The position numbers and the translations under genes were made by a program. Under the pieces are notes generated by a model. The model did no database searches. It saw nothing but the letters and a program-made list of their open reading frames with translations, and was not told where the DNA came from. Source: a virus. From it: a stretch of 32,623 nucleotides of DNA. Where the stretch lies: positions 1 to 32,623 of the IMG/VR virus record IMGVR_UViG_3300000116_009546. One strand, 5' to 3'. The stretch's first letter is position 1. Each line of letters opens with the position of its first letter. Positions 9,056 to 17,201 of this stretch are shown here, piece by piece.

Positions 9056-9780
9056 ATGGAATAATATACATTGCCTTCAATGATGTATTCGTTAAAGAAG
9101 CTAAATTATCAGCTGAATCACTTAAAAGATTTTCTGATACACCAATCACTCTTTTTACTGATAGAGATATCGATTGCGAATATATAGATGAAATCAAAAT
9201 TATAAAACCAGATCACATAAGATCCAAGGTTGATTATATCTCAGAATCTCCATATAAAAAAACATTATATCTTGACTCTGATACGGTCATCGCAAGGGAC
9301 ATATCGGACATGTTTGATGTACTTGATAGGTTTGATGTCGGGGTTACTCATGATTACGCTAGAAAGCGAGAAAATTATTGCAACATACCAGAATATGACA
9401 GGATACCATACTCATTTTCTGAAGTAAACGGCGGAATAATGGCTTTTAACGATTCTGATAAAGTCAAAGCATTTTTTAAATTGTGGAAAAAATATTTTTA
9501 CAAGTATAGACATCTTACTTCTGGCTGGGATCAAGTTAGCCTAAGGATATCTCTTTGGGAAAGTCAGGTCAGGCTTCATCACTATCCACCTGAGTACAAT
9601 GTCCGACCAGAATCTATTCGTGAAAAAGTTAAAAATAATCATAAGAAATTAGGCGAAGGCCATTTAAAACCAAGAATATATCATATGCACTATGACAACG
9701 AAGTTCATCATGGAAACTATAATGTAAAAAATCTTGAGGAGCTAGAAGGTATTGTTAAAGATAAAGCCATAGAATTATAA
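9052..9780 (+). CDS. Glycosyltransferase, GT8-like with DXD motif
   Basis: Nucleotide-diphospho-sugar transferase of 242 residues. The order is a start strand GIIYIAFNDVFVKEAKLSAESL, then TPITLFTDRDI, then PYKKTLYLDSDTVIARDI with D75-S-D77 as the metal/donor DXD, and NGGIMAFNDSDKVKAFFKLW. The last block is the conserved substrate region in GT8-type enzymes, and HMHYDN near the end supplies a possible metal-binding His. It starts inside the stop of the preceding gene (ATGA). Donor and acceptor unknown. Confidence 0.78.
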   Translation: MNGIIYIAFNDVFVKEAKLSAESLKRFSDTPITLFTDRDIDCEYIDEIKIIKPDHIRSKVDYISESPYKKTLYLDSDTVIARDISDMFDVLDRFDVGVTHDYARKRENYCNIPEYDRIPYSFSEVNGGIMAFNDSDKVKAFFKLWKKYFYKYRHLTSGWDQVSLRISLWESQVRLHHYPPEYNVRPESIREKVKNNHKKLGEGHLKPRIYHMHYDNEVHHGNYNVKNLEELEGIVKDKAIEL

Positions 9781-9787
9781 AACAATT

Positions 9788-10609
9788 ATGAACGATATAC
9801 AAAGAAAAATAATAGATTGTTTTATATTTTATAACGAATTGGATATGTTAAGTTATAGACTCAAAGTATTAAATGATTATGTAGATTATTTTGTTTTAGT
9901 TGAGGCAAAATACACCCACAAGGGAAATAATAAAAAACTTTACTTTAATGAAAATAAAAATAAATTCAGAAAATATTTGCATAAGATAATACATGTTATA
10001 GTCGAAGATGTCCCAGACTACAACATCTTGTCTTCATATAAAACTTGGGGCTCAAATAAAATAGCTTGTTACAATGAAATACATCATAGAAATTGCATTA
10101 AAAGAGGTTTAAATGATTTGGCTTTACAAGATAATGACCTAATTATTATTAGCGATGCGGACGAAATACCCAACCCGAAAAAATTTCATTTAATGAAAAA
10201 AGATGAAATTAATTCAATGCAAGCATTAGTTTATTATTATAATTTAACATGCGTGGGTCACTATAGCAATAAGCTATGCCCCAAGCTTTTAACATTTAAA
10301 AAACTTTCTCAATATTCCTGCCAATCAATAAGAAAAAAAACTCAAAATATTATTCCAAAATCCGCTTGGCATTTAAGTTATTTCGGTAATTCTGATTTTA
10401 TAATAAATAAAATAAGTGAGTTCAGTCATTGTGGCGATAGCATAGTTAGTGAAATTTTAAATTCTAATAATCCAGAGAAAGAAATCAATAACAGGATAAA
10501 AGAATCTAGAGATTTATTTTCGGGAAGAGCTTCCAACTTTAGACATTTAAAAATTCAAGATAATAAAGATCTACCCCCTTTTATTAATTTTTTCAAAAAC
10601 TATAAATAA
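9788..10609 (+). CDS. GT17-like glycosyltransferase
   Basis: Resembles glycosyltransferase family 17, named for the eukaryotic beta-1,4-mannosyl-glycoprotein N-acetylglucosaminyltransferase but also found in bacteria and large viruses. Features are IIDCFIFYNELDMLSYRLKV (8-27), the VDYFVLVEAKYTHKG strand (32-46), and LIIISDADEIPNP (118-130) with D123/D125/E126. The usual downstream His-rich tail is represented by SAWHLSYFG and FSHCGDS. Length 273 fits. The start ATG is preceded by ATAAAACAATT without Shine-Dalgarno. The family call is strong; the linkage is not known. Confidence 0.85.
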   Translation: MNDIQRKIIDCFIFYNELDMLSYRLKVLNDYVDYFVLVEAKYTHKGNNKKLYFNENKNKFRKYLHKIIHVIVEDVPDYNILSSYKTWGSNKIACYNEIHHRNCIKRGLNDLALQDNDLIIISDADEIPNPKKFHLMKKDEINSMQALVYYYNLTCVGHYSNKLCPKLLTFKKLSQYSCQSIRKKTQNIIPKSAWHLSYFGNSDFIINKISEFSHCGDSIVSEILNSNNPEKEINNRIKESRDLFSGRASNFRHLKIQDNKDLPPFINFFKNYK

Positions 10610-10612
10610 ATT

Positions 10613-11194
10613 ATGACTGCTAAGTTTAATGACAATTGGTATAGCGACTCTCAGCTCAGAGATCTAGGTGATATTGTATCGCAAATTCCCGACAAAGAGG
10701 GTGCTGTGATTGAAATTGGTTGTTGGGAAGGAAAGTCTACCCATTTTTTAGCCAATAAAATTTACCCTCAAAACCTTATATGCAATGATACATGGCTGGG
10801 GAATATTGCAGAAAGCCATGTTACAAAAAAAAGGCATATAGAAGAAATAATTTTAGAGACAAGAGATGTTTACAGTATTTTCCTAAACAATATGAATGAA
10901 TTAACAAAAGGCAACTATTCGATAGTTAAAAAGGATTGCTTTGATTGGTTAAAGAGTTTTGACAAGCCGATTAAATTTTGCCATATAGATGCATCGCATG
11001 ATTATGAAAGTGTTTTTAAAACCATCAACTTATTGTTGCCCCATATGATCCCAAATGGAATATTGTGCGGGGATGACTTTTTAAATGCATCCGCTAATAG
11101 GGAGGATCTAAACGGAGGTGTTGAAAGGGCTGTTAGAGAGGCTTTACCCCAGTACCAAAGTAAAAAAAATATTTGGTGGTGGATTAATAAATAA
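10613..11194 (+). CDS. SAM methyltransferase, Methyltransf_24-like
   Basis: Methyltransferase of 193 residues similar to the class that includes cephalosporin hydroxylase- and TylF-related proteins. Motif I is VIEIGCWEGKSTHFLANKI (about 32-50), the strand-2 end is LICNDTWLG, and the hallmark FCHIDASHDYESVFKTINLL followed by NGILCGDDF supplies metal-like D/H residues. The gene right after the next gap has the same layout, suggesting an old duplication. It ends in a short inverted repeat. Target is probably a sugar hydroxyl or amino group, by context only. Confidence 0.8.
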   Translation: MTAKFNDNWYSDSQLRDLGDIVSQIPDKEGAVIEIGCWEGKSTHFLANKIYPQNLICNDTWLGNIAESHVTKKRHIEEIILETRDVYSIFLNNMNELTKGNYSIVKKDCFDWLKSFDKPIKFCHIDASHDYESVFKTINLLLPHMIPNGILCGDDFLNASANREDLNGGVERAVREALPQYQSKKNIWWWINK

Positions 11195-11209
11195 AGATAA
11201 GCGTATCTT
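11194..11209. other. Short inverted repeat (AAGATA-AGCG-TATCTT)
   Basis: A perfect 6-bp inverted repeat with a 4-base loop begins at the last base of the preceding stop codon, in the 50-base gap between the two Methyltransf_24-like genes. The stem is AT-rich and is followed by AAATATATAAAA rather than a run of T, so it is a poor intrinsic terminator. It could be a weak RNA hairpin or an operator; chance is possible in DNA this AT-rich. Confidence 0.25.
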
Positions 11210-11244
11210 AAATATATAAAAATTAATAACAATACATAAATAAA

Positions 11245-11916
11245 ATGCCATCACTAGAGAAACCAGACACCGAAGGTAAATATAGGGTCAAGTTACCCCT
11301 ATCCGAAGCGAATAAAGCAAGAGAGTCTTTTCTAAAAGAAATCTCTCCACTATTACCCAAAGAGAGTGTAGGTATAGAGATAGGGGCCCAGTCGGGGGTT
11401 TTTTCGTCACTTATATTAAAATGCCTTCCATTAAAAAAATTGTATTTAATTGACCCGTGGGAAAAAGCCTCAGGGTGGCCTCCAAATGAGGAGCCACCTT
11501 CGTTACCTCCATCTCTCAAGCATGGAAACCTCTCTTCGCATAAAAAACTTTTTGATAATGCCGCTTATTCGACAAACAATGAATTAAGGTTGGTCCAAGG
11601 AAAATTTTCTCAAGAAATAAACGAAGGGAGGGTTGAGTTAAAGCAGGGGCTTTCCTATGATTTGGTGGATGATTTTCCAAATAATTATTTTGATTTTATA
11701 TATATTGATGCCTGTCATATATATGAATGTGTAAAGGCAGACCTAGAAGCTTACCTTCCTAAGCTAAAACCCGCTGGCCTTATGTGTGGTCATGATTATT
11801 ACAAAAGTCATATTTGGGGAGTCGATGAGGCTGTAGACGAATTTCTGAAGACTCATAAAGAATTTAAATGGCAAACATTAAGCCCTGAGTGTGATTGGGC
11901 ATTGAGACGGAAATAA
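11245..11916 (+). CDS. SAM methyltransferase, Methyltransf_24-like
   Basis: Second methyltransferase of the same type as its upstream neighbour, 223 residues. Motif I is VGIEIGAQSGVFSSLILKCL (about 39-58), the strand-2 end is LYLIDPWEKASGWPP, and the FDFIYIDACHIYECVKADL / AGLMCGHDYY block supplies the D/H residues typical of the group. It starts after a 50-base gap, the largest in the cluster, and its opening codons look less AT-rich than its neighbours. That could mean a separate acquisition. Substrate unknown. Confidence 0.8.
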   Translation: MPSLEKPDTEGKYRVKLPLSEANKARESFLKEISPLLPKESVGIEIGAQSGVFSSLILKCLPLKKLYLIDPWEKASGWPPNEEPPSLPPSLKHGNLSSHKKLFDNAAYSTNNELRLVQGKFSQEINEGRVELKQGLSYDLVDDFPNNYFDFIYIDACHIYECVKADLEAYLPKLKPAGLMCGHDYYKSHIWGVDEAVDEFLKTHKEFKWQTLSPECDWALRRK

Positions 11917-11919
11917 TTG

Positions 11920-12678
11920 ATGAAATGTTTAATTTTATTTACAGCACACGGGAGTACAGAAGAGTGGGAGATAGCTGCCGCTTTCATGAATTCATACCCA
12001 GATGATTCCATTTTGAGGAACGCTGACATTTTAGCTTATGTAAATTGCCCTTCGGTTTCAGCAACTAAAATAGAGAATTATCTTAAAAAATTTCCAAATA
12101 AAAACAAAAGGTTGCTATATACACCCCTTAACGGACACACGGTTGACCCTTCGTTAGAGTTGACAGAGCAAGGTAATGGACTGAAGACCTCGAATAAAGA
12201 TCTCGGCTTTTATCATTCTCAAGTAAAAAATACTTTCGGATGGAGAGCAGGAACACTAGAGGCGTATGCGATAACCTTTCCACTTGTTCGTCAATATGAC
12301 TATGTCATACATTTAAACATAGATGCATATGTAACAAATACAAAATATATAGATAGACTACTTGTAGATAATTTAAATAATGATGTTTCTCATCATGTAT
12401 TTGATTGGAGAAATGGAAATGGTTTTGCCTCTGACTGTCAAATATATCGTCCAAGTAAATTTAAGTACAATCACTTTCAAGATTATAAAATAGGAATAGA
12501 TAAATATAAAGATGGAAGTAATAAATTTGTAACAGAATATATTTTATCTTGGTTAATAAAAAAAGACTCAGAAATAAAGTATAAAATAATCCCTTCCAAT
12601 AGACGTGATTTTGGAATTTGGCACACACATGACAATGAAAAAGTTTTGAAATTTATTAAACAGAAAAATATTATGTAA
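11920..12678 (+). CDS. Putative glycosyltransferase-like protein of unknown family
   Basis: Protein of 252 residues not confidently recognised. I chose the ATG at 11920 over the in-frame TTG at 11917. It begins MKCLILFTAHGSTEEW, a plain beta-strand start, and carries QYDYVIHLNIDAYVTN (about 127-142), where D-Y and N-I-D occupy the place a DXD has in GT-A glycosyltransferases. HHVFDWRNGNGFASDCQIYRP follows as a possible substrate-side loop. HTHDN near the C-terminus may bind metal. The position between a methyltransferase and a radical SAM gene supports a glycan role, by association only. Confidence 0.45.
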   Translation: MKCLILFTAHGSTEEWEIAAAFMNSYPDDSILRNADILAYVNCPSVSATKIENYLKKFPNKNKRLLYTPLNGHTVDPSLELTEQGNGLKTSNKDLGFYHSQVKNTFGWRAGTLEAYAITFPLVRQYDYVIHLNIDAYVTNTKYIDRLLVDNLNNDVSHHVFDWRNGNGFASDCQIYRPSKFKYNHFQDYKIGIDKYKDGSNKFVTEYILSWLIKKDSEIKYKIIPSNRRDFGIWHTHDNEKVLKFIKQKNIM

Positions 12679-12679
12679 T

Positions 12680-13573
12680 ATGGAATGGTCGAAAGATGAT
12701 ATATTTAAAGGTAATATAGAAATTACTACCAAAATAGGATGCTCCAATATGTGCGAGTATTGCCCTCAAATTAAGTTAATAAAAAAATATCAGTCTCCAG
12801 CGAGAATGATGACTTTAGAAAATTTCAAAAAATACACTAAAGACATCCCGCCCTCTCTTAATTTTCATTTCACTGGTTACGTGGAACCCTTTGATAATCC
12901 AATTGCTCACGAATTAATCTTATGGGGTCATGAACTAGGCCATAAGCTTAGAATTAGTACAACTCTCGAAGGGCTTTCAAAAAATCAATATCATGCCATA
13001 CGAGATATTCCTTGGGACGACTTTAGCATCCATTTGCCTTCCTCCTCCTATGATGAAAGGATAGGTATTGGAAGTAGAAAAGATCTTCATGAATGTGGAC
13101 GTCCTAAACTAAGGGAAGATTGGTTAGAAATGCTTGACTATGTTTGTTCCAATAAGCCTAGGGGTAGGTTCACTGCTCATCCTCATGGAGGTTGCCATCC
13201 GCAAGCAATCCCTATTTTAAAAAAGAATAATGTGCCAGTAAAGGATATGAAGCTAACAACTCGTGCCCAGAATACTGATGACGAAAAAGAGTTAAGAAAA
13301 AAAAGAGAAGAATCCTCTAACAAGAAAAAAAAGTTACCTCCAGGCCAAAATATTAGAGGTAAATGTGCCAGAGTTTATCAGCCCGTGCTTTTACCAGATG
13401 GTAAACTAGCATTATGTTGTGCGGATTATGGATTAAAACATGTATTCGGAGATTTGTCTAAACAAACATGGTCAGAATATAGGCACTCTGAGCAATTTAA
13501 AAATTTAGTAAGGCACGGTGCAGATCTTTGCGATTTTTGCGACTTTGGAATAGTATATAATATCTCTAATTAA
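12680..13573 (+). CDS. Radical SAM protein with SPASM-like C-terminal cysteines
   Basis: Radical SAM enzyme of 297 residues. The [4Fe-4S]-SAM motif is CX3CX2C at C21, C25 and C28 (KIGCSNMCEYCPQ). NFHFTGYVEPFDNP around 61-74 fits the SAM-contact GxEP-like strand. The C-terminal part has C229, C246, C247, C284 and C287, with LLPDGKLALCCADYG in between, which resembles the auxiliary-cluster SPASM/twitch region. Such proteins modify peptides or sugars (epimerisation, deoxygenation, cross-links). No small precursor peptide is seen next to it, so a sugar or glycan substrate is more likely here. It starts 1 base after the previous stop. Confidence 0.85.
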   Translation: MEWSKDDIFKGNIEITTKIGCSNMCEYCPQIKLIKKYQSPARMMTLENFKKYTKDIPPSLNFHFTGYVEPFDNPIAHELILWGHELGHKLRISTTLEGLSKNQYHAIRDIPWDDFSIHLPSSSYDERIGIGSRKDLHECGRPKLREDWLEMLDYVCSNKPRGRFTAHPHGGCHPQAIPILKKNNVPVKDMKLTTRAQNTDDEKELRKKREESSNKKKKLPPGQNIRGKCARVYQPVLLPDGKLALCCADYGLKHVFGDLSKQTWSEYRHSEQFKNLVRHGADLCDFCDFGIVYNISN

Positions 13574-13582
13574 GTCTTGTTT

Positions 13583-14233
13583 ATGAAAAAACATGGAGGG
13601 CTGGAAGTATTTTCAATGGAACATAAAGAGAGCTTTGGGCCATACTACAAAATGAGTAGATATAAAACTTACCAGCAAATAGCGCTAGATCTTGAGGGGT
13701 ATAACCTTAAAGGGGATGCTGTTGAAGTAGGCATATCGAATGGAATATTATATAATATGTTAGATACAAATAAATGCACCCTAACTGAATTAAAATATCC
13801 AAGTTATGATATGCAAAACCTTTCTACAGTTAAGGATGAAACTTATGATATTTATTTATGTGATAACACCTTAGAGCATATACCATCTCCTACCAAAGGG
13901 CTTAAAGAGGCTCAAAGAGTTCTAAAAAAGGGAGGCATTGGAATATTTATCGTTCCATTTATAGCTCTTTGCCAACCAGATGACTACTTTAGATTCTCCA
14001 AGTTGGCACTTGAAATTTTATTTAAAGATTTTAACAATTTTTCTATTAAAAGCTGGGGTAATAATGAAGCCGCTTCGTGCTACATCAAGCACGATAAATG
14101 GGTAACCGTAGACAAGGAAGAAAACGACACACTTTATTGTTGCAATAAATTGATACCAGGTTGGTCAAAGCAAATACCATCAACGAATGATGAAAAATAC
14201 CCAATACACTATTCTATAATTGCTGAAAAATAG
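13583..14233 (+). CDS. Class I SAM-dependent methyltransferase (Methyltransf_11-like)
   Basis: Methyltransferase of 216 residues from the ATG at 13583 (an in-frame TTG at 13577 is less likely). Motif I is degenerate, AVEVGISNGILYNML, and the strand-4 motif YDIYLCDNTLEHIPSPTKGL plus EAQRVLKKGGIGIFIVPF is textbook for the Methyltransf_11 group. The missing second Gly of motif I (GISNG) may weaken SAM binding or simply be divergent. It lies in the glycan cluster between the radical SAM gene and a GT2 gene. Substrate unknown. Confidence 0.75.
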   Translation: MKKHGGLEVFSMEHKESFGPYYKMSRYKTYQQIALDLEGYNLKGDAVEVGISNGILYNMLDTNKCTLTELKYPSYDMQNLSTVKDETYDIYLCDNTLEHIPSPTKGLKEAQRVLKKGGIGIFIVPFIALCQPDDYFRFSKLALEILFKDFNNFSIKSWGNNEAASCYIKHDKWVTVDKEENDTLYCCNKLIPGWSKQIPSTNDEKYPIHYSIIAEK

Positions 14234-14242
14234 TTTTCACAT

Positions 14243-14968
14243 ATGAAATCTAGCAAAAAAATTACAATAAATTTATCCTATTACAACCAAGAAAAAGTCT
14301 TAAAAGATCATATCTATCTTTGGAAGAGTTATTCCGATGAAGTGAAAAAACAATTTTCATTTTGCGTCGTAGATGATTGTAGTAAAATTCCAGCCGATGA
14401 AGTTCTTTCTGATATTGATTTAAGTGATTTGGATATTAAGATTTACAGAGTCACGGATGACCTGTATTGCAATATTGCAGGCGTAAGAAATTTAGCTGCT
14501 ACGATGTGCGAAACTGATTGGATGGTCATACTTGATATGGACACAATGATATCTGAAGAATTAGCTGAATCGATGCTGATTCTAATATCTGCGACTAGTG
14601 GGAATTGTTTCAAGTTTAATAGAACAGTCCCTTCGGATAAAAATCATGAAAAGAACAACCAGATCCATCCAGCCGTTTGTCTATTAAGAAAAGAAGACTA
14701 CTGGAGTGTTGGAGGGTGCGAAGAAGATCTTGTCGGTCACTATGGTCAGACAGACCCTATTTTTTGGTATCGTGCTAGAGATAAAATAAAAGTACACATA
14801 ATGCAAAATTTATATCTAGATTATATACCAGAAGGAGAAGCGGAAATAAATAGAGATCGAACACATAACGCCAATCTTTTCGAACAAAAAAAGAAAAATA
14901 ATAGCTGGTCCACAGACCAGTTAAGATTCAAATGGAAGCAACTATTTATGAATGATCGAATGCTCTAG
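14243..14968 (+). CDS. Glycosyltransferase family 2
   Basis: GT2 enzyme of 241 residues. It has the family start TINLSYYNQEKVLKDHIYLW, the nucleotide-binding FCVVDDCSKIPADE (40-53), VRNLAATMCETDWMVILDMD (81-100) with the DXD at D98-M-D100, and GGCEEDLVGHYGQTDPIFWYR as the acceptor-side GG-x-(E/D)ED block. This is the most complete GT2 pattern in the left cluster. It is the last + gene of the cassette and its 3' end overlaps the convergent minus-strand gene by 23 bases. Confidence 0.87.
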   Translation: MKSSKKITINLSYYNQEKVLKDHIYLWKSYSDEVKKQFSFCVVDDCSKIPADEVLSDIDLSDLDIKIYRVTDDLYCNIAGVRNLAATMCETDWMVILDMDTMISEELAESMLILISATSGNCFKFNRTVPSDKNHEKNNQIHPAVCLLRKEDYWSVGGCEEDLVGHYGQTDPIFWYRARDKIKVHIMQNLYLDYIPEGEAEINRDRTHNANLFEQKKKNNSWSTDQLRFKWKQLFMNDRML

Positions 14969-15554
14969 CGGTGTTATAGTAACCCATATTAACAGTAGTT
15001 CTTCCATTGTTGATCGGCAAATAAGCTATATGAGCAGGTCCTGGAGCAGTCGGAATATTATACTCTATATACATAGAGCCTTCACCTCCATTTTTATGTT
15101 TCAAAGCTATTGAATTTTTCCATTCATCTGTTGTTATTCCATGACATAAAGTATATTGAGCTGGACCATCAATCTTATATTTTCCTAGCTGCGCTACTTT
15201 AACAACATCCCAGCTGTCTGGCTTAGCTGAATAAACACTGCTTCCATATTTAACCTTATTGCCGTCTGCAGGGTCTACCCAGGAAGTTGCATCCGCCGCT
15301 GAAACTGGAGCATTTTCAGTACCCCCGTAATAATAAACTTTGCCTTCTTGTGCGGGGTAAACTATTTCTTCAGCACTACTGCCTGAAAATACTCTATAGC
15401 TACCGACCTTGCCATTCACGAAAACTACACAATCAGCACCTTTTGGTACAGTAACTTTTGCTTCATCTAGGCTACTAAACCCACGCTGGGCTTGAATTCT
15501 TCCATCAAATGGAACGGAAAATCCTGTTATATTTTGAAAAGTTATATAAGCCAT
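14946..15554 (-). CDS. Unknown protein, probably virion-associated
   Basis: No known family recognised, 202 residues. It is rich in Gly, Ala, Ser, Thr, Val and Tyr with alternating beta-like segments (AYITFQNITGFSVPFDGRIQ at the start, DCVVFVNGKVGSYRVFSG, GKVYYYGGTENAPV), the texture of a small beta-sandwich or decoration protein. No signal peptide or transmembrane helix. It is the last of three minus-strand genes that face away from the giant fibre-like gene. Its base composition is visibly less AT-rich than the glycan genes. The start ATG follows TTTAATAAATATT with no Shine-Dalgarno. Structural role is inferred from context. Confidence 0.6.
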   Translation of the reverse strand: MAYITFQNITGFSVPFDGRIQAQRGFSSLDEAKVTVPKGADCVVFVNGKVGSYRVFSGSSAEEIVYPAQEGKVYYYGGTENAPVSAADATSWVDPADGNKVKYGSSVYSAKPDSWDVVKVAQLGKYKIDGPAQYTLCHGITTDEWKNSIALKHKNGGEGSMYIEYNIPTAPGPAHIAYLPINNGRTTVNMGYYNTARAFDHS

Positions 15555-15584
15555 AATATTTATTAAATTAAATTAAAAATTATC

Positions 15585-16307
15585 TCATCCCCCCTCAGCA
15601 GTATAAGTAAGTGGGACTCCGATGAAGTCTTCAGTTACTCGAACTGCCACATTCGTACCTGATTCCACATCAGCATCCCATGTGTACACTGCACGTCCTT
15701 CACCATCAACTGTAGGCATAGAAACTGAAGCGCTATAAGTGTCTTGGTCTTCTTGTCCGACTGGTCTGCCCCCTCCTTCTGCTGCACCATGAAAAATAAC
15801 GTCTGCTCCTCCATCATTTGTTACAGAAACTCTGGAGCCGCCACTTGAGGTCATTGGCTCAGGCTCTCCAAATGTACTATTTACAGAAGTTCTGTTTCCT
15901 CCAACAAATTCGTATCCAACAGCAAAATCAGCATCCGTCCCTGAATTAACATTTACATTTTCTTCTGCGGGAGGCCAATTTTCTGATTCATCATAGGGAC
16001 TGTCTGGAGGTGTAGAAAAGTCGTAACCTTCATCATTGTTTCTATTTTGACCATATCCATCCTCTGACATATTAAAGCCATAAGCAGCATCAAGATCTAC
16101 GACAGTACCCACTGAGGCATGTCCTTCTTGAGCTTTTGAAAAATTTGTTCGATCATTGGCTGGCATATCACCAACAGATTGATTGTTCTGTTCATCTCCT
16201 GGTTGCGTCCCTTCATCACCAAAGGTTATAATTGAGCCGCCTCCTTCACCTTCAACATGAGATATTTGAGGAGGATTATCTGCTGTATAAACGTATTTTG
16301 TAGACAT
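15585..16307 (-). CDS. Acidic Gly/Asn/Ser-rich protein, probably virion-associated
   Basis: Unrecognised protein of 240 residues. The sequence is strongly acidic and low in Lys, dominated by Gly, Asp, Glu, Asn, Ser, Thr and Pro, with likely disordered stretches (DEGTQPGDEQNNQS, DFSTPPDSPYDESENWPP). The C-terminal third (SASVSMPTVDGEGRAVYTWD onward) looks like an Ig-like or beta-sandwich repeat. No signal peptide. The gap to the next gene in the operon is 30 bases. Its composition contrasts sharply with its upstream neighbour, which is Lys-rich; an electrostatic pairing is possible but speculative. Confidence 0.55.
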   Translation of the reverse strand: MSTKYVYTADNPPQISHVEGEGGGSIITFGDEGTQPGDEQNNQSVGDMPANDRTNFSKAQEGHASVGTVVDLDAAYGFNMSEDGYGQNRNNDEGYDFSTPPDSPYDESENWPPAEENVNVNSGTDADFAVGYEFVGGNRTSVNSTFGEPEPMTSSGGSRVSVTNDGGADVIFHGAAEGGGRPVGQEDQDTYSASVSMPTVDGEGRAVYTWDADVESGTNVAVRVTEDFIGVPLTYTAEGG

Positions 16308-16329
16308 AATTTATAATTAGTTAGTAGTA

Positions 16330-17187
16330 TTAATATTTTTTCTTTTTCTTGTAACCACTTTCAGATTTCATCTTGGGATCTTCATGGGTATACCCCATTT
16401 TTCTCATGCGTAAATGATCTTCGTACGTTTTTGCATCATAAGCTTTACCATTTTTATCGTACATTTTATGTGGCTTGAACTTTTCTCCTTCTTTTTGTCC
16501 ATGCTCAGCTTTAGCTTCCTTCTTTTTCTTTTGTGCTTTTTTATAAGCCTCTGGATCGGGGCGATCTTTATCGCCAGGTTTTGCGGGTTTATAATTTTTC
16601 CCTTCTCGTTTCTTTTTCTCACGAATATTGTGCCATAAACCCTTTCTTTCTGCTTCAGATTCCTCTTTTGGGGAATCTTTTTCAGACTTTTTAGGGTCTT
16701 TACCTTGTTTCTTTAAAATCTTTTTTTGCATCTCAGGAGGAAGCTTTTTTTGCTTCTCAGAAAGTTCAGCTTCTGATTCATCTAAGTGATCTAACATTTC
16801 TTGGGTAAGCTCCGTATTGCCTTTAGTCACATTTGTAACACTCTTTTTATTCCACATCTTGCAAGACCAGTATCTTGCCTTAGTTTTTGGTCCAGGATTA
16901 GCACAATTGTGTCGAGCACGAAAAGATTTTCTACGCTCTGGGCTGTCACGCTTAATTTCCATATTTGGATCGCCAAAATTTACTTTTACTACATTACCTT
17001 TTTCATTTTTTACATATACCGAAAACTTTTTAGGGCCACCAGGAGTTCTAAAAGGCTTGTTCAATTTCTTTCCTTTTGTTTTTTCTTCTGCCCAAATTTC
17101 TTCGGAAATAAGTTCTTCATTACCCTCTTCTTCAGCTAGTGCTTTTCTAATTTCTAAAGAAAAATCTATTTCGTGTCTACGATTCAT
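16330..17187 (-). CDS. Lys/Glu-rich marine-phage-type protein
   Basis: Protein of 285 residues from the ATG at 17187; an in-frame TTG at 17238 would add 17 residues and overlap the divergent gene. The first half has a recognisable core: RTPGGPKKFSVYVKNEKGNV, then KVNFGDPNMEIKRDSPERRK, then FRARHNCANPGPKTKARYWS with CKMW after it. I recall this block from proteins of large marine phages and some algal viruses; function unknown to me. The second half is a Lys/Glu-rich, likely disordered tail with GLWHNIREKKKREGKNYKP, ending in KKKKKY. A DNA- or capsid-interior role would fit the charge. No membrane segment. Confidence 0.65.
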   Translation of the reverse strand: MNRRHEIDFSLEIRKALAEEEGNEELISEEIWAEEKTKGKKLNKPFRTPGGPKKFSVYVKNEKGNVVKVNFGDPNMEIKRDSPERRKSFRARHNCANPGPKTKARYWSCKMWNKKSVTNVTKGNTELTQEMLDHLDESEAELSEKQKKLPPEMQKKILKKQGKDPKKSEKDSPKEESEAERKGLWHNIREKKKREGKNYKPAKPGDKDRPDPEAYKKAQKKKKEAKAEHGQKEGEKFKPHKMYDKNGKAYDAKTYEDHLRMRKMGYTHEDPKMKSESGYKKKKKY

Positions 17188-17201
17188 GTGTAAAAAAAAA
17201 T

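Noticed and set aside
592-10608. TATAAATA at 592-599 and 10601-10608, like T4 late promoters
   Set aside because: Several such octamers are expected by chance in sequence this AT-rich; one sits right at the end of a coding gene, and no T4-type late transcription genes are seen.
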